A DNA stretch of 16,536 nucleotides, from NCBI GenBank assembly GCA_965368765.1, contig CBDUOF010000071.1:1-16536 (forward strand), given 5' to 3'. Source of the stretch: Leptofilum sp965368765. GTDB lineage: Bacteria; Chloroflexota; Anaerolineae; Promineifilales; Promineifilaceae. Made by a program: the position numbers and the translations under genes. Below, piece by piece: positions 6,294 to 13,328 of the stretch. Within the stretch, counting starts at the first letter, position 1. The number at the start of each line of letters is the position of its first letter. Below the pieces are notes generated by a model, which ran no database searches, was not told where the DNA came from, and saw only the letters and a program-made list of their open reading frames with translations.

Positions 6294-8564
6294 TTACGGC
6301 CGTAATTGGGCTAGCAATTGCCGGTAACTGGCTGAATTGGGGGGATTGAGCGCCAGAATTTTTTCAATCGTTTTATAGGCGGCTGTCGTTTCATTCGCTT
6401 CTAGCTGTGCTTCACCTAATTTATCTAAGATTTCGATGGCAGCTGTCTGGCGCTTTTGCTGCAAATAAAGTCGGGAGAGTCGATCAACCAGATTTTTGTC
6501 AGACGGCCGTTGTCGCACCATATCTTCCAGGATACCGACAACCTTGGCCCCGCGTCCGCCACGTACCAGTTGTTTCAAATAATTATCCAACTCACCCACA
6601 CCATTCACTGGTTGTCCCACCTTATAATACAGATCGACAAGAGTAATTGCCGTGCGTTCATCATCTGGATCCAGCGTACGAAGCTCTTTGTACGCTGTTA
6701 GGGCACGCCGCCAGTCGAACCGCTGCATATCAATTTCTGCTGCCAGCCGCAAGAAGGTCGCATTCCAATGGCGGTCGGCTGATCCACGCGGTGCCAGCTT
6801 CAACGCTTCCTGGTAACTGTCTCGTGCTTTGTCGACCTGGGCTAGCTGATAATACGCATCCCCCATGGCCAAATAATGTTCCAGGGCCCGATCAATCTGA
6901 CCTTGTTGCTTTACCATATCAATCAGCCGGGCGCGGATCGTTAAATCCAGCGGCGTCATTTCCACCGCTTTTTCATAGGATAAGATCGAGCCATTCATAT
7001 CGCCGCGGTTGCGGTAGGTATCCGCAACGGTCATGAATTTTTGTGCGGCCGTTTCGCGGCGGCCTTGCTTCCCGAGCAGTTCGCCCAGCTGAATATGAGC
7101 AGGTAAATAATCATTAGAAAGCTGAATGGCGCGGTACGTTTCCTCAACGGCCGTATCATACATGCCGCGTCTTGCATATTCCTGGCTTAAATACAGCGAC
7201 TCCAGCACTTGTTCGGAGCCAGCTGTGAGCATATCGCCCAAAATCATCATGCCAGAATCCGAGATACCGTCCAGTCGGCCACGCGCTTCCTTGGCTTTGT
7301 CTTCCCACCCTTTGTGGCTCAGGAACTCCACCAGCGCATTGGCAAATGCCGACGCCTGGTCACGCTCGCCCTGGGCCATCAGGCTGTCGGCCAAATTTTC
7401 ATACAACTCAATAAGTCTGTCTGCCTGACTGTGCTGCACCGTGGCCAAATCCACAATTTTTAGCACATTGATGAAATGTTCCAGGGCTTTTTCAATACGT
7501 CCCCGGGCGCGATGGCATTCACCCAATGAGAAGTGACTTGCCAAGCGGAAATCATGATCTCTCACCGACAGTTCGAATTCACGAATGGCGTCTTCAAAGC
7601 GGAGCTTATCCTGGTACAACAAACCGAGGTTGAAATGTGCGGCCGTATTATTCAGCCCCAGCCCCATCGCATCTTCATAAGCGCTAATGGCTTCGTTGGT
7701 CATGGCCCGCGTCTGGTAATCCAGCGCCTGGCTAATGAGCGTGGTAAGCTGAAGCGTCTGCGCATTCAGCTCGCCATCTTCATCATCAAAAAGATCCTCG
7801 GCCAGTTTTTCAGACGCCAAGCGACGCGCATCCTGAACCGGGCTGGCGGCCTCAGTCGCTTTTCCGGCGCCATCGTCCTCTTTTTCTTTTAGCGCAGCGG
7901 CCATATGCTGCGCGACTTCACTAATGCTGTCTGAAGATTGGTACGTTGGGGCATCTGATTCGCCAGCCAGCTTTTCGCCACTGCGAATTTGCTCGATTGC
8001 AGTCAAAACTTCCGCATTACGCGGATCAAGCTTCAGGGCAAGTTGGCACGCTTGTAACGCTTTGTCAGGAATGCCTTGCGAATTGAGGACCCGGGCCATG
8101 GCCAAATATTCCCGAATGGCATTGTGAACAGACCCTTGTCGTTCATAAATAGAGGCCAGTCGCTGGTGACCACGTAATAAATCCGGTTCCAAACGCACCG
8201 CTCGGTTCCAGTTATCCATTGCTTCGGTGAGGTGTCGTCGGTTTAGCTCAATTTCCCCGATAGCCATGTAGGTTTTGCCAGCCTCACCGTACAAACCCAA
8301 TCGTTCTTGCACATCGGCCACCTGGCGCAAATAAATAACATCTCCTCGTGAGAACCGCGCAGCCAATTTATAATTATCCAGCGCTTTAGCAAGCTGATCT
8401 AATTCAAGGTAAGCCATCCCCAGCCCCGCGTAAGGGGCTGGCTCGTTGGCAACCTCGGTGATGGCGGACTGAAACTCCTGGACTGCCTCCGTCCATTTTT
8501 GATCCCAGCTATACGAATGGCCTCGGTTCAGGGCCTCTTCAAATCGGGCACGATTTCCTGCCAC
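6294..8564 (-). CDS. Large tetratricopeptide-repeat protein
   Basis: A 756-residue soluble protein built mostly of TPR helix pairs. A first block (about residues 15-180) contains repeats such as 'PAPYAGLGMAYLELDQLAKALDNYK' and 'ALKLDPRNAEVLTAIEQI'. A charged, low-complexity linker follows (about 190-260, including 'LFDDEDGELN'). A longer second block runs to the C-terminus, ending 'ALNPPNSASYRQLLAQLRP'. There is no signal peptide, membrane segment or catalytic domain. TPR arrays mediate protein-protein contacts; partner and role are unknown, though its place 10 bases upstream of cdaA suggests a link to that operon. I choose GTG 8564 because GGAGG (8572-8576 on this strand) sits seven bases before it. 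A TTG at 8591 would extend the frame but has no such site. The stop codon TAA takes its T from an ACGGCCGT palindrome (6296-6303). Confidence 0.85.
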   Translation of the reverse strand: MAGNRARFEEALNRGHSYSWDQKWTEAVQEFQSAITEVANEPAPYAGLGMAYLELDQLAKALDNYKLAARFSRGDVIYLRQVADVQERLGLYGEAGKTYMAIGEIELNRRHLTEAMDNWNRAVRLEPDLLRGHQRLASIYERQGSVHNAIREYLAMARVLNSQGIPDKALQACQLALKLDPRNAEVLTAIEQIRSGEKLAGESDAPTYQSSDSISEVAQHMAAALKEKEDDGAGKATEAASPVQDARRLASEKLAEDLFDDEDGELNAQTLQLTTLISQALDYQTRAMTNEAISAYEDAMGLGLNNTAAHFNLGLLYQDKLRFEDAIREFELSVRDHDFRLASHFSLGECHRARGRIEKALEHFINVLKIVDLATVQHSQADRLIELYENLADSLMAQGERDQASAFANALVEFLSHKGWEDKAKEARGRLDGISDSGMMILGDMLTAGSEQVLESLYLSQEYARRGMYDTAVEETYRAIQLSNDYLPAHIQLGELLGKQGRRETAAQKFMTVADTYRNRGDMNGSILSYEKAVEMTPLDLTIRARLIDMVKQQGQIDRALEHYLAMGDAYYQLAQVDKARDSYQEALKLAPRGSADRHWNATFLRLAAEIDMQRFDWRRALTAYKELRTLDPDDERTAITLVDLYYKVGQPVNGVGELDNYLKQLVRGGRGAKVVGILEDMVRQRPSDKNLVDRLSRLYLQQKRQTAAIEILDKLGEAQLEANETTAAYKTIEKILALNPPNSASYRQLLAQLRP

Positions 8565-8669
8565 GCCTGAGCCTCCAAATTTTTGCCACAATGACCACCC
8601 GGTTTAAAGCGGTATCGCTCTCTTGCCCGTGGCCTGCTCGGTATTCTCTGTGGCTTTGTTACTTCATTT
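8565..8669 (-). promoter_or_regulatory. Spacer argF to TPR gene, with ribosome binding site
   Basis: A 105-base gap. The only clear signal is the Shine-Dalgarno GGAGG (minus strand, 8572-8576) that fixes the GTG start of the TPR gene. I see no strong terminator after argF and no convincing promoter, so whether argF is in the same transcript as the TPR-cda-der genes is open. Confidence 0.5.
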
Positions 8670-9593
8670 TTATTTTTTGTGGCCCAATAACTCTGCCAGA
8701 ATTGCTTTTTGAGCATGCATTCGGTTTTCTGCCTGAGGAAACAGGATAGAGTTCGGGCCATCGGCAACTTCATCGGTAATTTCTTCACCACGGTGGGCGG
8801 GTAAACAATGCATTACCAAACAGTCAGGTTTTGCTAAATTGACGAGCTGTTGGTTGATTTGGTAAGGGGGGAAGACCTTCAGGCGAACGGCCGTTTCCGC
8901 TTCTTGCCCCATACTCGTCCAGACATCTGTATAGATGATATCTGCATCAACCACTGCCTTGCCAGGATCTTCATATACTTCTATAGAAGCACCCGCCGTG
9001 CTAAACTGTTTGGCAAGTGCATAGTCTGCTTCACTCAATCTATAATCGGGTGGCGAGGCAACCGCAAAATGCATACCAACCTTCATTGCTGTAAATAATA
9101 ACGATCGGGTCACATTATTGCTATCCCCAACATAGACCATTTTTAACCCTTCTAGCCGCTTCTTTGCCTCTAAAATAGTAAAAAAATCGGCCAAGGCCTG
9201 AGCTGGGTGATTATAATCAGACAAACCATTGATGATGGGGACGGAGCCAAACTCAGCCAGCTTCAAGATATGGTCATGGTCAAACACTCGCGCCATGATG
9301 CCATCGACGTAGCCAGACAGGACGCGGGCGACGTCTGCCACGCTTTCTCGCCCGCCCATTTTGATCTCGTTGGGGGATAAATACAAGGCGTAGCCACCCA
9401 GATGCACCATGCCCATTTCAAAGGATACACGGGTGCGCAGGGAAGGCTTTTGGAAGACCAGGGCCAAACTCTTGCCTTTTAAAATAGGGGCATTGCCACC
9501 ATTTTGCCGTTCTTGCTTTAAGGAGTGGGCTAAATCAAGCAAATTGTGTAATTCATCGGGGGAAAGATCAGCGATGCTAAGAAAATGTTTCAC
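8670..9593 (-). CDS. argF: Ornithine carbamoyltransferase
   Basis: A 307-residue cytosolic enzyme that transfers the carbamoyl group from carbamoyl phosphate to ornithine to make citrulline, in arginine biosynthesis. Carbamoyl-phosphate motif 'SLRTR' (51-55, within 'FQKPSLRTRVSFE'), 'HPAQALADF' (129-137), 'DVWTSMGQE' (223-231) and the ornithine-loop motif 'HCLPAHRGEE' (262-271) are all intact. The 'SMG' and 'HCLP' forms favour ornithine over aspartate carbamoyltransferase. The frame is open upstream to 9722, but that extension does not resemble the family. GTG 9593 gives 'MKHFLSIADLSPDEL', the normal N-terminus, and GGAG lies ten bases upstream. No other arginine gene is in the window. A minus-strand promoter candidate lies at 9806-9811. 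One ACGGCCGT (8887) encodes 'TAV'. Confidence 0.96.
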   Translation of the reverse strand: MKHFLSIADLSPDELHNLLDLAHSLKQERQNGGNAPILKGKSLALVFQKPSLRTRVSFEMGMVHLGGYALYLSPNEIKMGGRESVADVARVLSGYVDGIMARVFDHDHILKLAEFGSVPIINGLSDYNHPAQALADFFTILEAKKRLEGLKMVYVGDSNNVTRSLLFTAMKVGMHFAVASPPDYRLSEADYALAKQFSTAGASIEVYEDPGKAVVDADIIYTDVWTSMGQEAETAVRLKVFPPYQINQQLVNLAKPDCLVMHCLPAHRGEEITDEVADGPNSILFPQAENRMHAQKAILAELLGHKK

Positions 9594-9805
9594 TATGTTA
9601 ATTCTCCGAACGGTTGATGTAAAATTGGTGGGGATATTTGCGGAACGGCCGTAACCCATACCCCCTATCATGCTAAAGCAAAAAGAATTTTGAAATAGAG
9701 CGCCGGTTACTTGGGCTTTCACTTGCTAATAAACGGAAAATATCATCTAAATAGCGCCCAAAAAGTAGCCTGTTATCTGCAAATTGCCACTGGTTACCTT
9801 AAAAA

Positions 9806-9814
9806 AGTATACCA
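9806..9814 (-). promoter_or_regulatory. Candidate argF promoter (extended -10)
   Basis: On the minus strand the sequence reads TGGTATACT, a near-consensus extended -10 (TATACT with upstream TG). The -35 position holds only a weak TTTTCC-like hexamer. It faces argF and would start transcription near 9799. Confidence 0.5.
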
Positions 9815-9848
9815 CAGGCAAAAACAGAGGAAAAGCATTCAACATAAC

Positions 9849-9876
9849 TTGACGCTCTAATCAGTTATGGTAAGAT
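9849..9876 (+). promoter_or_regulatory. Sigma-70-type promoter for the two-TM protein gene
   Basis: TTGACG (9849-9854) and TAAGAT (9871-9876) are separated by 16 bases, close to the housekeeping consensus. An ATG at 9867 lies inside this promoter, which argues against that ATG as the gene start and supports ATG 9948. Confidence 0.65.
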
Positions 9877-9912
9877 ACGAACTGCAGAGGGGATGTTATG
9901 TCATTCTCATAA

Positions 9913-9929
9913 TGTCCCAATTGGGGACA
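9913..9929. repeat. Perfect short inverted repeat in the 5' leader (possible operator)
   Basis: TGTCCC (9913-9918) and GGGACA (9924-9929) form a perfect 6-bp inverted repeat around AATTG. It lies about 35 bases downstream of the -10 box and 19 bases before ATG 9948. It could be a repressor site or a small RNA hairpin near the ribosome binding site. Confidence 0.4.
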
Positions 9930-9947
9930 ATTGAAGGTAGGTGTCAC

Positions 9948-11003
9948 ATGGATTTTGTAAAGAATCGACCCGAACTGTCCATCCTCGTTACATTTATTGC
10001 TGGCCTTATTATAGGGACGACCCTTTTTGGCTGGTACCTCTTTCCCGTAGAATGGACAGGCGCTGGACCACGAGATTTATCACAAACTGAGCAAGATATC
10101 TACTTGCAGACTATTGCCGATGCATATTCCCTGCAGACCGGAAATCCGGGCCTGGTAACTGATGCTTTGGCGACCTGGCCGGACGCAGCGACTGCTATTT
10201 GTAATTTGCGCAGCCGCACCGCCGACCCTGGCGCACAGGCGCGGTTAGATGCCATTGCCCAAATAAAGAATAATGGGCAGGCCTGTGGTGCGTTGCCAGC
10301 GGTTGGTGTTGAAGGAATACAGCCTCCGCCAGCTGAAGACACCTCTAACCTTGGCACTATTTTGGCCCTGCTGCTCCTGCTGGCTCTCGTCGGCGCAGGC
10401 ATTGTGGTTGTTCTGAATCGGCGTAACAGCATGATGGCCGACGACGACAATGTGGATACCTATTACGACAACATGCCAGAAGCCGTCCCAACATTGGGCA
10501 ATGAAGAAGGGGTCAGTGCGGTTCCGATTGCTCGCTTCCAAAGTGATTATGTATACGGCCGTGATAACTACGACGACTCCTTTAGCATTGAGAATTCTGG
10601 CGGCGAGTTCCTGGGCGAATGTGGCGTTGGCATTGCAGAATCCATTGGCAGCGATACGCCGAAGAACGTAACTGCTTTTGAAGTTTGGCTGTTCGACAAG
10701 AATGATATACGCACGATCACCAAAGTCGTGATGAGTGATCACGCTTTCTTTGATGAAGCGCTGAAAGCGAAGCTGGCCCCTAAAGGTGAACCGGTTTTGG
10801 CACGAGAAAATGAGGTAATTGTGCTGGAAACGGCCACCCTCATCATCAATGCCGAAATAAAAGAGATGCAGTATGGGTCTGGCTCCTTGCCCCCGCAAAG
10901 CTTCTTTGAGAATTTCTCGATCGAGCTTTCTGCATGGGCTAAGGAAGGTGACTTTGATGAACCGGACGTTGAAGGGCGGGCAGATGAACTGCTTGAGTAT
11001 TAA
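9948..11003 (+). CDS. Two-TM membrane protein of unknown function
   Basis: A 351-residue protein I cannot assign. ATG 9948 is chosen because TAGGTG (9938-9943) precedes it and the upstream in-frame ATGs lie in the promoter or leader. TM1 is about residues 10-32 ('LSILVTFIAGLIIGTTLFGWYLF') and TM2 about 135-156. Between them is a roughly 100-residue loop, probably outside, with two cysteines (85, 113) and a Pro-rich end. The C-terminal 195 residues follow 'NRRN' (positive-inside), so they are probably cytosolic. They begin acidic ('ADDDNVDTYYDN') and then form a compact beta-rich region with 'FEVWLFDKNDIRTITKVVMSD' (244-264). No catalytic motif is seen. The gene has its own promoter and a strong terminator, so it is monocistronic. 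An ACGGCCGT copy (10555) encodes 'YGR'. Confidence 0.8.
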   Translation: MDFVKNRPELSILVTFIAGLIIGTTLFGWYLFPVEWTGAGPRDLSQTEQDIYLQTIADAYSLQTGNPGLVTDALATWPDAATAICNLRSRTADPGAQARLDAIAQIKNNGQACGALPAVGVEGIQPPPAEDTSNLGTILALLLLLALVGAGIVVVLNRRNSMMADDDNVDTYYDNMPEAVPTLGNEEGVSAVPIARFQSDYVYGRDNYDDSFSIENSGGEFLGECGVGIAESIGSDTPKNVTAFEVWLFDKNDIRTITKVVMSDHAFFDEALKAKLAPKGEPVLARENEVIVLETATLIINAEIKEMQYGSGSLPPQSFFENFSIELSAWAKEGDFDEPDVEGRADELLEY

Positions 11004-11030
11004 GTAACATCTTTTGGATTGATGAATAAT

Positions 11031-11066
11031 AGCCCTGGCTGAAACACAGTCAGGGCTTTCTTGTTT
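11031..11066 (+). terminator. Rho-independent terminator
   Basis: AGCCCTG (11031-11037) pairs with CAGGGCT (11051-11057). CTG/CAG pairs inside it after one mismatch, with a small A-rich loop. A T-rich run TTTCTTGTTT follows (11057-11066). It ends the two-TM protein transcript 28 bases after the stop, and the epimerase gene starts just beyond it. Confidence 0.85.
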
Positions 11067-11081
11067 GTGGGGGTAAGAAGC

Positions 11082-12020
11082 ATGCGCTTTTTGGTAACAG
11101 GTGGGGCTGGTTTTCTGGGTGCTGCATTGGCCAACCAGCTGGTGGCTGATGGACACCAGGTATTTGTGCTGGATGATTTAAGTAACGGGGATGCCAACCA
11201 GCTTCAATCAGGCGTTACCTTAACAGAAGGCGATATTGGCAATATTCCATTACTGTGGTCGCTGCTGCGGGATGTTGATTGCGTTTATCATTTGGCAGCG
11301 CGGGTATCGGTGGCGGAATCTGTGCTGCATCCACACGCTTATAATGAAGTGAATGTGGGTGGCACCGTTAGCCTGATGGAGGCAATGCGCGATACCGGCG
11401 TGCGGCGGGTTGTGTTCACCTCATCGGGAGCGATTTACGGCCGTTTACCCACCCAGCCTGTCCATGAAAATGATACGCCGAACCCAGATTCCCCCTACGC
11501 TGTCAGCAAATGGGCTGCCGAACAGTATATCCATACCATTGGCCAGTTATGGGATATCGAAACGGTGGCGTTGCGCATTTTCAACGCCTATGGGCCACAG
11601 CAAAGCTTGCCAGTTTCCCACGCGCCGGTGATTCCCCGCTTTTTGCATCAGGCCCTGACCGGCGGCTCGGTGGTGCTTTATGGGAATGGGCAGCAGACGC
11701 GGGACTTTGTCTATGTTACGGACGTGGTTGCCGCATTAATTGGTGCAGCGAAGGCCAAAGCCGTCAATCGACAGGTGCTTAACATTGGGAGTGGCGTTGA
11801 AACCAGCTTGGCTGGGTTGGTAAGCCAGATAGAACAGGTAACCGGCAAGCGAGTAAACCAGCTGATCAATCGGCAAAAAGGGGGCGGCGTGCCTCGGCTT
11901 GTGGCCGATATAGGGCGAGCTCAGCAGCTTTTGGGATTTCGGCCGTCGGTTGTTTTAGCGGATGGTTTGCAGCGAATGTTGCAGGAAGACGGCCGTTTTC
12001 AATCTCGGCCTTCCAGCTAA
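11082..12020 (+). CDS. GalE-like NAD-dependent nucleotide-sugar epimerase/dehydratase
   Basis: A 312-residue extended short-chain dehydrogenase. Start ATG 11082 gives 'MRFLVTGGAGFLGAAL', with the Rossmann glycine motif at 7-13 directly after the first strand; a TTG at 11061 lies in the upstream terminator. Other motifs are 'DDLSNG' (31-36, the NAD ribose Asp), 'LAARVSV' (71-77), the catalytic 'SSGAIYG' (114-120), Tyr139-x3-Lys143 in 'SPYAVSKW', and 'QTRDFVYVTD' (205-214), typical of UDP-glucose/UDP-GlcNAc 4-epimerases and related enzymes. It probably interconverts UDP-sugars for cell-surface glycans; the exact substrate cannot be read from the sequence. No glycosyltransferase neighbours are present. 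ACGGCCGT copies at 11437 and 11989 encode 'YGR' and 'DGR'. Confidence 0.88.
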   Translation: MRFLVTGGAGFLGAALANQLVADGHQVFVLDDLSNGDANQLQSGVTLTEGDIGNIPLLWSLLRDVDCVYHLAARVSVAESVLHPHAYNEVNVGGTVSLMEAMRDTGVRRVVFTSSGAIYGRLPTQPVHENDTPNPDSPYAVSKWAAEQYIHTIGQLWDIETVALRIFNAYGPQQSLPVSHAPVIPRFLHQALTGGSVVLYGNGQQTRDFVYVTDVVAALIGAAKAKAVNRQVLNIGSGVETSLAGLVSQIEQVTGKRVNQLINRQKGGGVPRLVADIGRAQQLLGFRPSVVLADGLQRMLQEDGRFQSRPSS

Positions 12021-12027
12021 GCAAATA

Positions 12028-12059
12028 AAAAACGCCGACACTTTTCGTGTCAGCGTTTT
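12028..12059. terminator. Bidirectional terminator shared by the epimerase and tRNA-Leu
   Basis: AAACGC (about 12029-12035) pairs with GCGTTT (12053-12059) and GACAC (12037-12041) pairs with GTGTC (12047-12051), with one mismatch and a five-base loop. On the minus strand the stem is followed by a long T-rich tract, a good terminator for the tRNA. On the plus strand it ends in TTTT, serving the epimerase gene that stops at 12020. Confidence 0.8.
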
Positions 12060-12061
12060 GT

Positions 12062-12143
12062 TGCCCAAGAGAGGACTCGAACCTCCACGCCCAAAGGGCA
12101 CAGGCCCTCAACCTGCCGCGTATGCCAATTCCGCCACTTGGGC
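12062..12143 (-). tRNA. tRNA-Leu (anticodon GAG)
   Basis: An 82-base class II tRNA on the minus strand. The acceptor stem GCCCAAG (12137-12143) pairs with CTTGGGC (12063-12069), with discriminator A at 12062. The D arm has the leucine-type GAATTGGCATA loop closed by GCG/CGC. The anticodon stem GCAGG/CCTGT encloses loop TTGAGGG, giving anticodon GAG, which reads CUC and CUU. A long variable arm (GCCC TTT GGGC) is present, as expected for Leu. The T arm has loop TTCGAGT. CCA is not encoded. It lies 47 bases after the fabH stop, with its own promoter and terminator. Confidence 0.97.
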
Positions 12144-12157
12144 TAAATACGTTGGCA

Positions 12158-12185
12158 ATTATAACCATTGCCAGACGGCTGTCAA
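12158..12185 (-). promoter_or_regulatory. Consensus promoter for tRNA-Leu
   Basis: On the minus strand, TTGACA (12180-12185) and TATAAT (12158-12163) are both perfect consensus hexamers with a 16-base spacer. The expected start lies about 8 bases before the tRNA. The tRNA is therefore transcribed independently of fabH. Confidence 0.88.
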
Positions 12186-12190
12186 TGACC

Positions 12191-13249
12191 TTAAACGGCG
12201 GGAAGCGGGATTGCCTCCGTTGCTTTAGCGGTAGCCGTGACGAACGGCCGTTCCCTTACCGGCGCCATCTGCAATACCGTAGAAGCCCAGGTCAGCCCGG
12301 AGCCAAAGCTCACCAACAACAAGCGATCGTCCAGCTGAATTTCGCCCGCGTCAAGCCCATCGCAAATAGCCACAGGGATAGAAGCGGCGGAGGTGTTGGC
12401 ATATTTATGCACCTTCACCAGGAATTTTTCCATTGGCAGCGCCATGCTGCGGGCAGCCGCTTGAATAATGCGCAGGTTGGCCTGATGCGGCACAATGCAA
12501 TCAATGTCTGCAAGCGTATTGCCGGCTCGGGCCAATGCGCGCTGGCTGGTTTTGCCCAAAATGCGGGTAGCAAACTTGAACACCTCACGGCCGTTCATCT
12601 GAATATATTGGCGACCTTCGGCAAAGGTGGTGGCATTAACAGGTTCAGCCGATCCGGCCGCCTGGGCAATTATCAGCTGACTGCCGCTGCCGTCGGACCC
12701 CATATCGAAGCCCAGTACGCCACACGGTTTGGGGCTGGCCTGCATCACAAAGGCGCCTGCGGCGTCGCCAAACAGAACGCAGGTGTTGCGATCCTCCCAA
12801 TCTATAAAGCGGCTGAGCAACTCTGCGCCAATCACCAAAATGTTGTCGTACGCGCCGCTGCTTATAAATTGTTGGGCCGTGTTCAGCGCGTAAAGAAACC
12901 CCGTGCAGCCATTTGCCAAAACAAATGCGGGAACATCTGTTGCGCCAAGCATGTGCTGAACCTGGCTAGAAACAGCGGGCGTTAGATGGTCACCCGTGGT
13001 TGTGGCCACAATAATCAAATCAAGTTCTGAGGCCGATAGCTGGGCTCGGTGTAACGCGCGACGCGCGGCTTCTACAGACATGGTGGCGTTGGTTTCGTGG
13101 GGTGCCGCAATGTGGCGCTGATGAATTCCCGTGCGCTGAACAATCCATTCATGGCTCGTGTCCAACCTTTTTTCCAGATCGAAGTTGGTGACGATGTTTT
13201 CGGGCAGATAGGCTCCCCAGCCAGTGATACGGCCGTATCGCTTTTGCAT
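12191..13249 (-). CDS. fabH: Beta-ketoacyl-ACP synthase III
   Basis: A 352-residue thiolase-fold enzyme that condenses an acyl-CoA with malonyl-ACP to start fatty acid synthesis. The Cys-His-Asn triad is intact: Cys115 in 'ANGCTGF', His255 in 'VPHQANLRII' and Asn285 in 'YANTSAASIP'. The N-terminal 'ITGWGAYLPENIVTN' and 'DLEKRLDTSHEWIVQRTGI' (24-42) are also classic FabH. ATG 13249 is chosen because the protein begins with the family N-terminus and AGGAG lies just upstream on this strand. The frame itself extends to 13402 without homology. A C-terminal tail of about 22 residues goes beyond the usual end. An OleC/PqsD-like relative is possible, but the motifs favour FabH. The upstream spacer carries strong inverted repeats. 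ACGGCCGT copies at 12244, 12587 and 13229 encode 'RP', 'NGR' and 'YGR'. Confidence 0.93.
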   Translation of the reverse strand: MQKRYGRITGWGAYLPENIVTNFDLEKRLDTSHEWIVQRTGIHQRHIAAPHETNATMSVEAARRALHRAQLSASELDLIIVATTTGDHLTPAVSSQVQHMLGATDVPAFVLANGCTGFLYALNTAQQFISSGAYDNILVIGAELLSRFIDWEDRNTCVLFGDAAGAFVMQASPKPCGVLGFDMGSDGSGSQLIIAQAAGSAEPVNATTFAEGRQYIQMNGREVFKFATRILGKTSQRALARAGNTLADIDCIVPHQANLRIIQAAARSMALPMEKFLVKVHKYANTSAASIPVAICDGLDAGEIQLDDRLLLVSFGSGLTWASTVLQMAPVRERPFVTATAKATEAIPLPAV

Positions 13250-13328
13250 TCCTTTCTCCTCAATGCATTGTAGGTAAAAGCCAAAAAGATTCTTGAACGT
13301 AGCCAATCTTAAATTTGGCGTTTGCTCA

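Larger units (their letters stand above)
9594..9947. other. Divergent regulatory region between argF and the two-TM protein gene
   Basis: A 354-base spacer. It holds back-to-back promoter candidates (9806-9811 minus, 9849-9876 plus), an ACGGCCGT copy (9645-9652) in the presumed argF leader, an inverted repeat TTGGGC/GCCCAA (9711-9716 and 9756-9761), and a compact palindrome at 9913-9929 in the presumed leader of the plus-strand gene. If the minus promoter is right, argF has an untranslated leader of about 200 bases. I see no ORF here with coding character. Confidence 0.6.

Noticed and set aside
9594..9722. N-terminal extension of argF to 9722
   Set aside because: The added residues do not fit the family, which begins with 'MKHFLS'; a GTG with an upstream GGAG gives the normal length.
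9834..9850. Possible ArgR box (TTGAAT-type half site) near the argF promoter
   Set aside because: Only one half site is visible and no paired copy at proper spacing.
9867..9947. ATG 9867 as the start of the two-TM protein
   Set aside because: It lies within the spacer and -10 region of the promoter; ATG 9948 has a better ribosome site and leads directly into TM1.
10245..11156. A 303-codon minus-strand open frame opposite the two-TM protein gene
   Set aside because: No family resemblance, no ribosome binding site, crosses the terminator at 11031-11066, and the plus-strand gene has TM helices, a promoter and a terminator.
12047..12985. A 312-codon plus-strand open frame
   Set aside because: It runs through tRNA-Leu and antisense to fabH, whose catalytic triad is intact; composition is typical of a shadow frame.
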